From: Blastomonas sp. SL216
GTDB taxonomy: Bacteria; Pseudomonadota; Alphaproteobacteria; Sphingomonadales; Sphingomonadaceae
DNA length: 64,000 bases
Direction of reading: 5' to 3'
Assembly (NCBI GenBank): GCA_026625625.1
Contig: CP113055.1
Coordinates: 1,242,501-1,306,500 of the forward strand
In this document: piece after piece, positions 53,955-64,000 of the stretch
How the letters are laid out: the number at the start of each line of letters is the position of its first letter
Position numbering within the stretch: position 1 is the first letter of the stretch
The notes under the pieces: model-generated
What the model saw: the letters and a program-made list of their open reading frames with translations, nothing else
The model's database searches: none
What the model was told of the DNA's origin: nothing
Made by a program: the position numbers and the translations under genes

Positions 53955-55769
53955 TCAGCGCAGCAGCCGCGCCCGCATCAGCCCGCGCAGCGAATTGCCC
54001 AGCCAGAAGTCCTCAGCAAGGTCATCGACGCTCAGCCGCGCCTCGCGGGCGCGCCCCTCATCAATCAGCTCGCGGCGCAGCACGCCGGCAAGCAGCCCCT
54101 GATCCAGCCCCGGGGTCAGCAATAGGCCATCGCGTTCGACGAACAGGCTGGTGAAACTGCCCTCGGTCAGCGCTCCGGCGGCATCGGTGAACAGCACCTC
54201 GTCCGCGCCATCCTGCGCTGCGGCCTCGCGGCGCGGCACGTCATAACAGTCGCGGTCGGTGGTCTTGTGGGCCAGCCGCAGATCATCCGCCGCCAGCGTC
54301 ATCGGACGGATCACGACCTTGATCGGCTCGGCAAGCGGCGCGGGCATCGGGCGCATTTCGATGGCGGTATCGCCGGTGGGCGACAGCAGCAGACGGATGC
54401 GCGTCGGCGCTTCCAGATAGAAACAGGCGTGGTTGAGTGCGTTGCGCACCGCATGCCGATCGAACGCAAAGCCCAGCGCAGCCGCGCTCGCCTTCATCCG
54501 TTCCAGGTGCAGTTCAAGCCGCAAGATGCCTTTGGCAGGGTCGAAGCCCATGGTCTCGATCAGATCGAACCTGCGTGTCGCCGCCTTCAAGAACGCCCCC
54601 TTGACCAGACATTCGCGCCATTCGTCGCCGGGTGTGGAATCCGCCACCACCCCGGAGCCGAGCCCCAGGCTGACCTTTTGCGCATCGGCGGCGAGATGCA
54701 AGGTCCGAATGGCGACATTGAACGCCGCATCACCGGGTCCATGCTCACCCATGGGGTCGATGCGGCCGATCGATCCGCAATAGATGCCGCGCGGCCCGGC
54801 CTCAATTGTGCGCAGCAATTCCATCGCCCGGATCTTGGGCGCGCCGGTAATCGATCCGCACGGAAAGATGGCGCGAATGATGTCGATGGCATCTGCCCCC
54901 GGCGCGATCGCCGCGCGCACAGTGGAGGTCATCTGGTGGACGCTGGGATAGCTTTCGATGCGGAACAGGTCGGTGACGGCGACGCTGCCCGGCACCGCCA
55001 CGCGCGACAGGTCGTTGCGCAGCAGATCGACGATCATCAGGTTTTCGGCGCGGTCCTTCTGCGACGTGCGCAGCCGCTCGGCCGCGTCCGCATCGCGCGC
55101 CGGATCGGCATGGCGCGGCGCGGTACCCTTCATCGGGCGCGCCGTCATCTCGCCATCACGCAGCGAGAAGAACATTTCGGGCGAGAGGCTGAGCAGCCAG
55201 TCCGCACCGTCGAACACCACCCCGCCATAACCTGCAACCGATCCCGCGCGCAGCGCGCGGTACAGGGCGAGAGGATGCCCCGAGATGGCAGCATGGTTCT
55301 GGAAGGTCAGGTTCGCCTGATAGATATCGCCCCGCGCGATCGCCTCGTGCACCTCGGCAAAACGCGCCGCATAATCGCGCTCGCCCATGTCCGGGCGCAC
55401 CGGCCCCAGGAATGCTTCGCCCTGCCCGCCCTGACGGGCGAGCCAGCCGGGAACCGCCTCTGCCGCGATGACGTCATAGCGATCGAACAGGCCGAACCAG
55501 GCCAGCGTCATCGGCTGCATCGCATCCAGCAGCGGCCGCAGGCGCGGCTCGAGCGCAAAGCCTGCCTCGTAGCTCAGATATCCGGCAGCGTGCAGTCCCT
55601 CGCGCCCGGCCTCGCGCAGATCGGCGAGCAGGGCATCAAGCTCGTCTGCCGTGCGCGCGGACAGGCAGCGGACGGGATAGCGATACAGCCGCGCCGGGCT
55701 GGCGCGCTGCGTGCGGGCGTCGTCGAGCAGAACGAAAGGCTGGAAAATGCGGTCGGGCCGGGGGTCCAT
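53955..55769 (-). CDS. pabB: Aminodeoxychorismate synthase component I fused to aminodeoxychorismate lyase
   Basis: 604 residues with two enzymes of 4-aminobenzoate (folate) synthesis. Residues ~1-385 are PabB-like chorismate-binding: GDIYQANLTF, PMKGTAPRHADP, FPCGSITGAPKIRAMELL. Residues ~390-604 are PabC-like, a PLP enzyme that releases pyruvate from aminodeoxychorismate: HKTTDRDCYDVPRRE with the PLP-binding Lys region and FTDAAGALTEGSFTSLFV. ATG 55769 is chosen because the synthase domain starts soon after. The amidotransferase subunit PabA is not in the window. Confidence 0.9.
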   Translation of the reverse strand: MDPRPDRIFQPFVLLDDARTQRASPARLYRYPVRCLSARTADELDALLADLREAGREGLHAAGYLSYEAGFALEPRLRPLLDAMQPMTLAWFGLFDRYDVIAAEAVPGWLARQGGQGEAFLGPVRPDMGERDYAARFAEVHEAIARGDIYQANLTFQNHAAISGHPLALYRALRAGSVAGYGGVVFDGADWLLSLSPEMFFSLRDGEMTARPMKGTAPRHADPARDADAAERLRTSQKDRAENLMIVDLLRNDLSRVAVPGSVAVTDLFRIESYPSVHQMTSTVRAAIAPGADAIDIIRAIFPCGSITGAPKIRAMELLRTIEAGPRGIYCGSIGRIDPMGEHGPGDAAFNVAIRTLHLAADAQKVSLGLGSGVVADSTPGDEWRECLVKGAFLKAATRRFDLIETMGFDPAKGILRLELHLERMKASAAALGFAFDRHAVRNALNHACFYLEAPTRIRLLLSPTGDTAIEMRPMPAPLAEPIKVVIRPMTLAADDLRLAHKTTDRDCYDVPRREAAAQDGADEVLFTDAAGALTEGSFTSLFVERDGLLLTPGLDQGLLAGVLRRELIDEGRAREARLSVDDLAEDFWLGNSLRGLMRARLLR

Positions 55770-55889
55770 GGGCTGCGCTTCTAGGCTGTGGCTTGGGCCA
55801 TGACTAGCCGGATATGCGGCTGCGCATTGCCAAGCCAGGCCTGCCCGCATAGATCGTCGCGGCAAGAGACACCATAAAGGGACGCAAGG

Positions 55890-57863
55890 ATGGAATGGCG
55901 CAGATGGAATGCGGCCCTCGCCGCCATGGCGCTCGGCTGGTCCGTGCCCGGGCTGGCGCAGGAAGCGCAGCCCGGCGCTGCCGTCGTGCCGCCGCCCCCC
56001 GCCATGCTGGCCGATGGCGTTCCGCCGATCCCGCATGCACTGGTCGCCGACACGCGGCCCTATCTGGAATATCGCACCGCAGGCTTTGTCGGCTGGAACC
56101 CGGTCGATCGGGCGATGCTGATCACCACCCGTTTCGGCAATGTCGCGCAGTTGCACCGCGTCGCCGCGCCCGGATCAGCGCGGCGGCAGATCACCTTTGA
56201 GGAAGAGCCGATCTTCAGCGGCACCTGGTCGCCCGATGGCACCATCCTGCTGCTGGAAAAGGACGCAGGCGGCAACGAGGTGGCGCAAATCTATGCGCTC
56301 GATTCGGGGCGGCTGACGATGCTGACCGATGGCAAGAGCCGCCACGCGCTGGGCCCCTGGTCCGATGACGGCCATTTCGTCGCCTATGGCAGCAACCAGC
56401 GCACCGGCGTCTATAACGACATCTACATCATGGACCCGCGCGACCCGAAGTCCGCGCAATTGGTGCTGTCCACCGACAGCGGCGGCTGGGCGGCGATCGA
56501 CTTTGCGCCCAATGGCCGCGACCTGCTGGTGTTCAACTATATCTCGGCCACCGACAGCCAGCTGCACATCATCAATGTCGAGACCAAGGCCATCCGCCAG
56601 GTCACCCGCGATGCCACGCCGGTAGCCTATGGCAACCTCCAGTTCGCGCCCGATGGCCGGCTATGGGTTTCCAGCGACAAGGATTCGGATGTCCAGCGGC
56701 TGGGCGTGCTTGACATCGAAACCGGGCTGTTCACCCCGATGATCGACGGCGGCCGCTGGGACATCAGCAGCTTCGATATCGCCAGGGACGGCAAGACCAT
56801 CGCCTATGTCGTCAACGAGGCCGGGTTCTCGCGGCTTTACCTCTACGATATCGCAACCGGTGCCAAGCGCGCGGTCCCCGGTCTTCCAGCCGGCGAGATC
56901 GGATCGGGCCTGAAATTCGCACCCTGGGGCGAACTGGGCTTCACCGTCTATTCCAACCAGTCGGCCGGCGACGCGTTCAGCCTGGATATCGCCACGCTCA
57001 AGGTCACCCGCTGGACCGAAAGCGAGACCGGCGGGCTTGACCCTGCGGACAATGTCCAGCCCGAACTGGTCGAGATCAAGAGCTTCGACGGGGAGCCCAT
57101 ATCCGGGCTGTTGTACCGCCCTGACCCCAGGCGCCATCCCGGCAAGCGTCCGTTGATCATGTCGATCCATGGCGGGCCCGAAGGCCAGGCGACGGCGGGC
57201 TTTCTGGGGCGCAACAACTATCTGATCAACGAGCTGGGCATCGCCCTGTTCTATCCCAATGTGCGCGGCTCCACCGGCTTCGGCAAGCGCTTCGTCGCGC
57301 TCGACAACGGCCCCTTCCGGCGCGAGGATTCGGTGAAGGACATCGGCGCGTTTCTTGACCGGCTGGGCAAGTATCCGACGCTGGATGCCAAGCGGTTCGG
57401 CGTCACCGGCGGCAGCTATGGCGGCTATATGTGCTATGCCAGCGCGATCCGCTATGGCCGCCGCTTCAATGCTGCAAACTGCATCGTCGCCATCTCGAAC
57501 TTCGTCACTTTCCTTGAAAAAACAGAGGAATATCGGCGGGATTTGAGACGGGTAGAATATGGCGATGAGCGCAATCCCACATTGCGCGCCAAGCTGGAGG
57601 AAATCAGCCCGCTGACCCAGGTCGACCGGCTGAAACTGCCGTTGCTGGTGGTGACCGGCGCAAACGATCCGCGCGTGCCCGCCAGCGAGGCCGACCAGAT
57701 CATCGATGCGGTGCGATCACGCGGGGGCACCGCATGGCACCTGCTCGCACGCAACGAGGGCCATGGTTTCCGGCGCAAGGAAAATGCCGATTTCCTGTTC
57801 TGGACCACGCTTGCCTTCTGGCAGAAGCACCTGCTCGGCACGCAGCCCGGCGCTGCAGACTGA
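55890..57863 (+). CDS. S9 family peptidase (prolyl oligopeptidase/DPP-like), secreted
   Basis: 657 residues with a signal peptide (1-23). A TolB/WD-like beta-propeller (about 60-395, repeats such as TWSPDGTILLL and FAPDGRLWVSS) precedes an alpha/beta hydrolase domain (about 400-655) with the nucleophile motif GVTGGSYGGYMCYA (Ser about 509), Asp in TGANDPRVP (about 593) and His in NEGHGF (about 628). Cleaves oligopeptides, probably in the periplasm. AAAGGG lies 8 nt before ATG 55890. Separated from sdaA by 24 bp. Confidence 0.92.
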   Translation: MEWRRWNAALAAMALGWSVPGLAQEAQPGAAVVPPPPAMLADGVPPIPHALVADTRPYLEYRTAGFVGWNPVDRAMLITTRFGNVAQLHRVAAPGSARRQITFEEEPIFSGTWSPDGTILLLEKDAGGNEVAQIYALDSGRLTMLTDGKSRHALGPWSDDGHFVAYGSNQRTGVYNDIYIMDPRDPKSAQLVLSTDSGGWAAIDFAPNGRDLLVFNYISATDSQLHIINVETKAIRQVTRDATPVAYGNLQFAPDGRLWVSSDKDSDVQRLGVLDIETGLFTPMIDGGRWDISSFDIARDGKTIAYVVNEAGFSRLYLYDIATGAKRAVPGLPAGEIGSGLKFAPWGELGFTVYSNQSAGDAFSLDIATLKVTRWTESETGGLDPADNVQPELVEIKSFDGEPISGLLYRPDPRRHPGKRPLIMSIHGGPEGQATAGFLGRNNYLINELGIALFYPNVRGSTGFGKRFVALDNGPFRREDSVKDIGAFLDRLGKYPTLDAKRFGVTGGSYGGYMCYASAIRYGRRFNAANCIVAISNFVTFLEKTEEYRRDLRRVEYGDERNPTLRAKLEEISPLTQVDRLKLPLLVVTGANDPRVPASEADQIIDAVRSRGGTAWHLLARNEGHGFRRKENADFLFWTTLAFWQKHLLGTQPGAAD

Positions 57864-57887
57864 AGAACAGCAAGCAAAGGACGCAAT

Positions 57888-59270
57888 ATGGTCGCCTCGG
57901 TCTTCGATCTGTTCAAGATCGGTATCGGCCCGTCGAGCTCGCACACCATGGGGCCGATGGTCGCTGCCGGACGATTTGTCGCCCGGCTGGCGGACAGCAG
58001 CCTGCTGGAACGCGTCACGCGGATCGAGACGCGGCTGTTCGGCTCGCTGGCACTGACCGGCAAGGGCCATGCCAGCGACCGTGCGATCCTGCTGGGCCTG
58101 GCGGGTGAAGAGCCGGTGAGCTGCGATCCGGATGCCGCCGACAGGCTGATCGCGACCATCCGCGAATCCGGCGAAATCCTGCTCGCCCGGACGCATCGCA
58201 TCGCGTTCGACGAAGCCGCGGACCTGTTGTTCCTGCAACGCGAGCGGCTGGATTATCATTCCAACGCCATGACCTTCACCGCCTTTGACGGGCAGGGCGC
58301 GGAGCTTGACCGGCGCGCCTATTATTCGGTCGGCGGCGGGGCCGTCGTCGATGAAGGCGAAACCGGCGGCAATGCGCCGGGCGGCGGCGGGCTGTGGGAC
58401 GTGCCGCACGTCTTCCGCTCGGGCGCGGAACTGCTCGCCATCGCTGCCGAAACCGGGCTGTCGATTGCCGAGATCATGCGCGCCAACGAGCTCGCCGCAC
58501 AAAGCCCGGAGGCCTTGTCCGAGGGGCTGGCGGGGATCGCCGCGGCCATGTCCGCCTGTATCGATCGGGGCATCCGCACCGGCGGCGAGCTGCCCGGCGG
58601 CCTCAGGGTCAAGCGCCGCGCGCCGCTGATCATGGCGCATCTGATGGAACGGCAGGAGCGGATGCTGTCCGACCCGCTCACCGTGATCGACTGGGTCAAC
58701 CTCTGGGCGCTGGCGGTGAACGAGGAAAATGCGGCAGGCGGCAAGGTGGTTACCGCCCCCACCAATGGCGCGGCGGGCATCATCCCTTCGGTACTGCGCT
58801 TCTATGATCGCTTTGCGCCGGGCGCGGACCAGGCCGGTGTCGAGCGCTTCCTGCTCACCGCCGCCGCGATCGGATCGCTGTTCAAGGAGAACGCATCGAT
58901 CTCGGGCGCGGAAGTGGGCTGCCAGGGCGAGGTCGGCGTCGCCTGTTCGATGGCCGCAGCCGGGCTGGTGGCCGCCTGGGGCGGTTCGCCGGGCCAGGTC
59001 GAGAACGCGGCAGAGATCGGCATGGAGCATAATCTGGGGCTGACCTGCGATCCGGTGGCCGGGCTGGTGCAGGTGCCCTGTATCGAACGCAATGCCGTGG
59101 GCGCAGTGAAGGCGATCGAGGCGGCACGCCTGGCGATGATGGGCGATGGCACGCACCGGGTCAGCCTGGACGAGGTGATCGAGACGATGCGCCGCACCGG
59201 GCTCGACATGAACGAGCGCTACAAGGAAACCTCGCAGGGCGGGCTGGCGGTCAACGTGGTCGAGTGCTGA
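57888..59270 (+). CDS. sdaA: L-serine ammonia-lyase, single-chain
   Basis: 460 residues. Deaminates L-serine to pyruvate using a [4Fe-4S] cluster. Seen: VFDLFKIGIGPSSSHTMGP at the N-terminus (beta domain), TAPTNGAAGIIPSVLRF, GCQGEVGVACSMAAAG and NLGLTCDPVAGLVQVPCIERN (cluster Cys residues). AAAGGA lies before ATG 57888. Follows the S9 peptidase at 24 bp, so peptide-derived serine could be used (inference). Confidence 0.95.
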   Translation: MVASVFDLFKIGIGPSSSHTMGPMVAAGRFVARLADSSLLERVTRIETRLFGSLALTGKGHASDRAILLGLAGEEPVSCDPDAADRLIATIRESGEILLARTHRIAFDEAADLLFLQRERLDYHSNAMTFTAFDGQGAELDRRAYYSVGGGAVVDEGETGGNAPGGGGLWDVPHVFRSGAELLAIAAETGLSIAEIMRANELAAQSPEALSEGLAGIAAAMSACIDRGIRTGGELPGGLRVKRRAPLIMAHLMERQERMLSDPLTVIDWVNLWALAVNEENAAGGKVVTAPTNGAAGIIPSVLRFYDRFAPGADQAGVERFLLTAAAIGSLFKENASISGAEVGCQGEVGVACSMAAAGLVAAWGGSPGQVENAAEIGMEHNLGLTCDPVAGLVQVPCIERNAVGAVKAIEAARLAMMGDGTHRVSLDEVIETMRRTGLDMNERYKETSQGGLAVNVVEC

Positions 59271-61416
59271 GCCGCTCCGCCCGCTGAGCCTCGCGCGCAG
59301 CTTTGCGCAGGGCCATCGCCCGGTCCCACCAGGGATGCCCTTCATGGTCACTGGCGACGGTGCGCGCGGTCTGATCGGCAAGATAGACCGCTATGCCGCC
59401 GGTCCGGTCGAGCCGCGCGCGGTCGATCTTGAGCCAGCGCGGACGGCAGCTGCGCGGCAACCAGCGTCCGGCAATCACGATGTCGGTGCGGCGGCATGCG
59501 GCGGCCAGCGCGCGCTCGGGCACGCGCTCGCGGTTGCGGCCGACCAGTATGGAGACATCGCGGGCCTGCCCCTGCAGGGTGAAGGCGCAGAATTCCGGGC
59601 TGCACTTCGCCTCTGGCCAATCCTCTATCGCCAGCGCCTCGCCATCAAAGGCCGCGCTTTCGCTCAGGCTCTGCAGCGCATAATCGCCCGTTCCCCGGCG
59701 CAGCAAAACCATCGGGTCGCCGGAGCGGTTGACCGCGACATGCTGCCCGTCGCCGGTGACCAGCAGGTCGGGCGCGGGCTGCAGCATCACGCCAGTCACG
59801 CCCAGCGCGACAGGCAGCAGCCCCAGCCAGCGCCCGCGCGTTCGCCACAGCGCCAGCCATAGCCCGCCGAGCACGAACAACGCGAACACATGCCCGCCGG
59901 TGCGCGGAAACAGCGCGACCGCGCCGGGTGCATCGGCGGCCAGATGCGCCAGCGCGATCAATAGCTGCAGCGCCTGGCCGCACAGCCACCACAAGGGCGC
60001 TCCCAGACCTGCAAGATCGAGCAGCAAGGCCAGTGCCTCGATCGGCATGATAACAAAGGTGGTGAGCGGAATCGCGACCATATTGGCCAGCGCGCCATAC
60101 AGCCCCGCCTTGCCGAAATGGTGCAGCGCAATCGGCATCAGCGTGAATTCGATGAGCAGCCCGGTGAGAAAGGTCAGCCCGAGAAATCGCGCAACCCGGC
60201 CCGGCCAGGACAGGTCTTCTGCCGCCCAGCGGCGCATCACCGGGTGATCATGCAGCGCGACGATCGCGGTCACGGCGGCAAAGCTCAGCTGAAAGCTCGG
60301 CCCCATTAGCGCCTCTGGCCAGGCCAGCAGCACCAGCATCGCACCCGCCGCGATCAGCCGGGGCGAGACCGGATCGCGCCCCAGCGCCAGCGCGAGCAGA
60401 ACCAGCAACGCGGCGGCGCAGGATCGGATGGTCGGCACCTCTGCGCCAGTGAGCAGCGTATAGCCGATGCCCGCCAGCGCCCCTGCCCCGGCAGCGACCA
60501 GCGGCAGCCGCCAGGCGCGCGCCAGCAGCGGGAACAGTGCCAGCAGCCGCAGCGTGATCAGCCACACGGCCCCGATCAGCGCGGTCACGTGCAGCCCGCT
60601 GATCGACAGCAGATGCGCAAGGCCGCTGCGCCGCATGGCTTCTGCATCTTCCTCGCTGATCGCACCGCGGTCACCCGTCGCCAGCGTTGCGGCAATGCCC
60701 CCTGCCCCGCCGGGCACCGAAGCCTGGATATGCGCAGAGAGCCGTGCCCTCAGCGAGTCGAAAGGGCTCGCCTGCCCGCCCGGCTTCACGATGCGCGGTC
60801 GGTCGAGCAGGCTGCCGGTCGCGCCCAGCCGGTCGAACCAGGCACGCTGGGCAAAGCTGTAGCCGCCGGGCAAGGCCGCCTGCGCCGGGGGCATCAACCG
60901 CGCCCTGGCCGCGATGATCGCACCGGGACGCACACCGGCATCGTCCAGGGCCATGTCCAGATTGACCCTGACCCTGGGTGGCAGGCCCAAGGCCGGAGCT
61001 GGCGCGATGATCAAGCGCACCAATTTGCGGGCAGGCAGTGTCTCGCGGCTCTCGATCCGCCCGGTCAGCAGTCCGAACCAGGGCGCTGCGAGCGGATCGG
61101 CAGCGACGCGATCGGCGCGCCAGGCCATGTGCGCGCACCCCGCGGCCAGCATCAGCAGGCCCAGGAACAGGCAGCGCGCGCCCAGCTCCATCGCCGCCCA
61201 GGAGCGGCGCACCGCCAGCACCATCAGCGCCCCGCCAAGGCCGAGCGCGATCACTGCTGCGGCCCAGTCGCTGCCCGGCAGCAGGAACCACAGCGCAATG
61301 CCCGCCGCAAAGGCGACGACGATCCACACGGGCAGCTGGTCCCGCTCTGCCAGCAGCCAGCGTTCCATGGCTGCACGCGCCGGTGCGGCCATTGAAAAAC
61401 GCTGCAAACTGGCCAT
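59251..61416 (-). CDS. comEC: ComEC/Rec2 family DNA-uptake channel protein
   Basis: About 721 residues. Competence-type layout: N-terminal membrane segments, an extracytoplasmic OB-like part (about 70-190), the ComEC channel region with GLAHLLSISGLHVTALIGAVW and many helices, then a C-terminal part that lacks a clear HxHxDH metallo-beta-lactamase motif. Function is DNA import across the inner membrane. Start is uncertain: ATG 61416, 61392 or 61461 are all possible and none has a strong ribosome-binding site. Its stop overlaps sdaA by about 20 bp, tail to tail. Confidence 0.88.
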   Translation of the reverse strand: MASLQRFSMAAPARAAMERWLLAERDQLPVWIVVAFAAGIALWFLLPGSDWAAAVIALGLGGALMVLAVRRSWAAMELGARCLFLGLLMLAAGCAHMAWRADRVAADPLAAPWFGLLTGRIESRETLPARKLVRLIIAPAPALGLPPRVRVNLDMALDDAGVRPGAIIAARARLMPPAQAALPGGYSFAQRAWFDRLGATGSLLDRPRIVKPGGQASPFDSLRARLSAHIQASVPGGAGGIAATLATGDRGAISEEDAEAMRRSGLAHLLSISGLHVTALIGAVWLITLRLLALFPLLARAWRLPLVAAGAGALAGIGYTLLTGAEVPTIRSCAAALLVLLALALGRDPVSPRLIAAGAMLVLLAWPEALMGPSFQLSFAAVTAIVALHDHPVMRRWAAEDLSWPGRVARFLGLTFLTGLLIEFTLMPIALHHFGKAGLYGALANMVAIPLTTFVIMPIEALALLLDLAGLGAPLWWLCGQALQLLIALAHLAADAPGAVALFPRTGGHVFALFVLGGLWLALWRTRGRWLGLLPVALGVTGVMLQPAPDLLVTGDGQHVAVNRSGDPMVLLRRGTGDYALQSLSESAAFDGEALAIEDWPEAKCSPEFCAFTLQGQARDVSILVGRNRERVPERALAAACRRTDIVIAGRWLPRSCRPRWLKIDRARLDRTGGIAVYLADQTARTVASDHEGHPWWDRAMALRKAAREAQRAERLSTRPR

Positions 61417-61489
61417 TTGTCGCTGCCAGAAAGCCGTGCTAGAGGCGGTCGAAATTGCCATCAGCGGCGAGTTTGAAAGGAAAGCGTAA

Positions 61490-62950
61490 GTGAGTGCAAG
61501 CGGCGAAAATTCGGCCATTCCGGCGGGCCAGTCCAGCGGGCAGGTCGTAACCCGGTTCGCCCCTTCGCCCACCGGATTCCTGCACATTGGCGGCGCGCGC
61601 ACCGCGATGTTCAACTGGCTGTTTGCCCGCCACCATGGCGGCAAGGCGCTGCTGCGGATCGAGGATACCGACAAGGCGCGTTCGACCCCCGAGGCGATCG
61701 ATGCGATCTTCGCCGGACTCGACTGGCTGGGCCTGGACTGGGATGACAAGCCCGTGTTCCAGAGCGAGCGCGCCGCGCGCCATGCCGAGGTCGCGCACCA
61801 GCTGCTCGACGCGGGCAAGGCCTATAAGTGCTTCGCCACCGCCGAAGAGCTTGAGGCGATGCGCGCCGAGCAGCGCGAGAAGAAGCTGCCGATGCGCTAT
61901 GACGGGCGCTGGCGCGATCGCGATCCGTCCGAAGCGCCCGAAGGCGTGCCCTATGTGATCCGCTTGAAGGCGCCGCAATCGGGCAAGATGACGATTGCCG
62001 ACGAGGTTCAGGGCAACGTCACCGTCGATACGCGCGAACTCGATGATTATGTCCTGCTGCGCTCCGATGGCACCCCCACCTATATGCTCGCGGTTGTCGT
62101 CGACGATCACGACATGGGCGTGACGCACATCATCCGCGGCGACGATCATCTCAACAACGCATTCCGTCAGCTCGCGCTGATCCAGGCGATGGGCTGGCCA
62201 GAGCCGGTCTATGCGCACATCCCGCTGATCCACGGCAATGACGGCGCCAAGCTTTCCAAGCGCCACGGCGCGCTGGGCGTCGAGGCCTATCGCGACGATA
62301 TGGGCATCGTCTCCGACGCGATGTTCAACTATCTGCTGCGCCTGGGCTGGGGCTATGGCGACCGCGAGAAGATTTCGCGCGCCGAAGCCGTCGAGCTGTT
62401 CGCGCTCGCCAATGTCGGCAAGTCGCCCTCGCGCTTCGATGCCAAGAAGCTGGTCAACCTCAACGGCCAGTATCTGCGCGAGATGGACGATGCCGCGCTT
62501 GCCGCGCTGGTTGCACCGCGCGTCGCGGCCTTGATGAGCGAATTCGACGCCGCCAGCGGTACCGAGCTGCTCACCCGTGCGATGCCGGTGATGAAGCTGC
62601 GCGCCCGCGACCTCAACGAACTCGCCGATGGAGCGCAGTTTCTCTTCAAGAATCGCCCGTTAAGCATGGACGAGAAAGCAAAATCCCTGCTAGACGAGGG
62701 CGGGGTCGCGGTTTTGCAGACAGTATTGCCGGTTCTGACCGAGGCAGCGTCGTGGACGGCCGCCGCATTGGAAGAACAGGTTACCCAATTTGCCGAGGCA
62801 CAGGGGCACGGCCTTGGCACTTATGCCCAGCCGCTGCGCGCCGCCCTTACCGGACAGGCACGCTCACCGGGTATATTCGATGTGCTCGAACTCCTGGGCC
62901 GCGAGGAATCGCTCGCCCGGATCAACGACGTCACGCGCGTCGCCGCCTGA
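61490..62950 (+). CDS. gltX: Glutamyl-tRNA synthetase
   Basis: 486 residues. Charges tRNA-Glu (and possibly tRNA-Gln) with glutamate. Seen: [19 protein letters not shown] with the HIGH-type [24 protein letters not shown] and the KMSKS-type [13 protein letters not shown] 61490 has AAAGGAAA upstream. Divergent from comEC, with 73 bp between starts. gltA follows. Confidence 0.95.
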   Translation: MSASGENSAIPAGQSSGQVVTRFAPSPTGFLHIGGARTAMFNWLFARHHGGKALLRIEDTDKARSTPEAIDAIFAGLDWLGLDWDDKPVFQSERAARHAEVAHQLLDAGKAYKCFATAEELEAMRAEQREKKLPMRYDGRWRDRDPSEAPEGVPYVIRLKAPQSGKMTIADEVQGNVTVDTRELDDYVLLRSDGTPTYMLAVVVDDHDMGVTHIIRGDDHLNNAFRQLALIQAMGWPEPVYAHIPLIHGNDGAKLSKRHGALGVEAYRDDMGIVSDAMFNYLLRLGWGYGDREKISRAEAVELFALANVGKSPSRFDAKKLVNLNGQYLREMDDAALAALVAPRVAALMSEFDAASGTELLTRAMPVMKLRARDLNELADGAQFLFKNRPLSMDEKAKSLLDEGGVAVLQTVLPVLTEAASWTAAALEEQVTQFAEAQGHGLGTYAQPLRAALTGQARSPGIFDVLELLGREESLARINDVTRVAA

Positions 62951-62979
62951 GCGGCGCCCGCGCGCAATACCAAACCCCT

Positions 62980-62997
62980 GGCAAGGTCTGCCTTGCC
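62980..62997. terminator. Hairpin between gltX and gltA
   Basis: GGCAAGG and CCTTGCC form a 7-bp stem around TCTG in the 74-bp gap. There is no T-run, so termination or a structural role before gltA is uncertain. Confidence 0.35.
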
Positions 62998-63024
62998 GCA
63001 TAAACGCTTGGAGGAGAACGTACC

Positions 63025-64000
63025 GTGTCAGACAGCGCATCATTGAAGATCGGCGACAAGGAAAGCGGCTATCCGATCCGCTCCGGCACGATCGGCCCGG
63101 ACGTCATCGACATCCGCAAGCTCTACGCCGAAACCGGCTGCTTCACCTATGATCCCGGCTTCACCTCCACCGCCAGCTGCGATTCCGCACTGACCTATAT
63201 CGATGGCGACGAAGGCGTGCTCCTGCACCGCGGCTATCCGATCGGCGAACTCGCCGAGGATTCGAGCTTCATGGAAGTCTCGTACCTGCTGCTCAACGGC
63301 GAACTGCCCAGCAAGGACGAGCTCGACAGCTTCACCTACACCATCTCGCGCCACACCATGCTGCACGAGCAGCTGATGCAATTCTATCGCGGCTTCCGTC
63401 GCGACGCGCACCCGATGGCGATCATGTGCGGCGTCGTCGGCGCGCTGTCGGCCTTCTATCATGACTCGACCGATATCGCCGATCCCGAGCATCGCAAGAT
63501 CTCGAGCCACCGGCTGATCGCCAAGATGCCGACGATCGCTGCGGCTGCGTACAAATATTCGGTGGGACAGCCGTTCGTCTATCCGGACAACTCGTTGTCC
63601 TATACCGGCAATTTCCTGAAGATGACCTTCGGCGTGCCGGCCGAGAAGTACGAGGTGAACCCGGTGGTCGAGCGCGCGCTCGATCGCATCTTCATCCTCC
63701 ATGCCGACCATGAACAGAACGCCTCGACCTCGACCGTGCGTCTGGCCGGTTCCTCGGGCGCCAATCCGTTCGCCTGTATCGCGGCGGGCATCGCCTGTCT
63801 GTGGGGCCCGGCGCATGGCGGCGCGAACGAAGCTGCGCTCAACATGCTGCGCGAGATCGGCACGCCCGACAAGATTCCGCATTATATCGAGCGCGCCAAG
63901 GACAAGAACGATCCGTTCCGCCTGATGGGCTTCGGTCACCGCGTCTACAAGAACTACGACCCGCGCGCGACGGTGATGCAGAAGACCGTGCGCGAGGTGT
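63025..64000 (+). CDS. gltA: Citrate synthase (partial, runs off right edge)
   Basis: First 325 residues of type II (hexameric, proteobacterial) citrate synthase, which condenses acetyl-CoA and oxaloacetate to enter the TCA cycle. Seen: [37 protein letters not shown] with a conserved His, [13 protein letters not shown] and [17 protein letters not shown] 63025 is preceded by GGAGGAG with ideal spacing. The C-terminal catalytic Asp lies beyond the window. Confidence 0.96.
   Translation, partial: MSDSASLKIGDKESGYPIRSGTIGPDVIDIRKLYAETGCFTYDPGFTSTASCDSALTYIDGDEGVLLHRGYPIGELAEDSSFMEVSYLLLNGELPSKDELDSFTYTISRHTMLHEQLMQFYRGFRRDAHPMAIMCGVVGALSAFYHDSTDIADPEHRKISSHRLIAKMPTIAAAAYKYSVGQPFVYPDNSLSYTGNFLKMTFGVPAEKYEVNPVVERALDRIFILHADHEQNASTSTVRLAGSSGANPFACIAAGIACLWGPAHGGANEAALNMLREIGTPDKIPHYIERAKDKNDPFRLMGFGHRVYKNYDPRATVMQKTVREV

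Noticed and set aside
57717-59381. 554-codon minus-strand frame opposite sdaA
   Set aside because: Shadow of sdaA.
1-64000. tRNA, rRNA, CRISPR arrays, transposase genes
   Set aside because: No cloverleaf-like or CCA-type features in the gaps, no regular repeat arrays and no transposase motifs were seen by eye.

Overview
This is a high-GC chromosomal window whose gene content and protein style (exosortase with a PEP-CTERM-like substrate, TonB-dependent receptor beside a beta-propeller phytase, DUF885, DUF3035 and CHASE2-EAL proteins, QueF, SdaA, citrate synthase after gltX) point to an alphaproteobacterium of the order Sphingomonadales. The genus cannot be fixed from the sequence alone. I see no rRNA, tRNA, CRISPR array, intact insertion sequence or prophage.

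Region 1 (1-10991) is a surface-glycan type locus in three back-to-back pairs of short operons: four tightly packed methyltransferases on the minus strand (TylF-like, CmcI-like and two class I enzymes), a fifth methyltransferase joined to a GT4 glycosyltransferase, an ABC-2 permease joined to an unusual radical SAM protein, and a Wzt-like ATPase joined to a GT2 glycosyltransferase. Together they would build, methylate and export a polysaccharide or other glycan. Region 2 (11081-13447) holds a fatty acid hydroxylase-like protein and a very compact exosortase cassette: a 56-residue substrate that is almost nothing but signal peptide and sorting signal, the exosortase, and an overlapping membrane-anchored accessory protein.

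Region 3 (13588-25468) has a DUF885 peptidase, a MATE exporter, a GT2 enzyme, a SleB-type cell-wall hydrolase, a CHASE2-EAL phosphodiesterase, a free-standing 23-codon gene, a flavin reductase/enoyl-CoA hydratase fusion, a DUF3667 protein and a thioesterase. A shared 17-bp motif lies upstream of the cell-wall hydrolase and the EAL gene. Region 4 (25552-39529) contains the TonB receptor and phytase, queF, a proline-rich membrane protein, an S10 carboxypeptidase, a small degenerate island (33442-34587) bounded by a broken and an intact ArsC/Spx-like gene, DUF427, a glycerophosphodiesterase, an EEP-family protein, panB and a MetX-like hydrolase.

Region 5 (39600-64000) starts with three consecutive diguanylate cyclase genes and continues with a long co-directional housekeeping run purE-purK-folA-M19 dipeptidase-ribF-ileS-lspA-DUF3035, mostly joined by 4-bp stop/start overlaps and closed by a strong bidirectional terminator. 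After it come dxs, a Zur-like regulator, msrA with a small membrane partner, a pabB-pabC fusion, an S9 peptidase, sdaA, comEC, gltX and the 5' part of gltA, which runs off the right edge. The best candidates for something undescribed are the minimal exosortase cassette, the methyltransferase/radical-SAM export locus, the 23-residue tryptophan-rich gene and the shared 17-bp motif.
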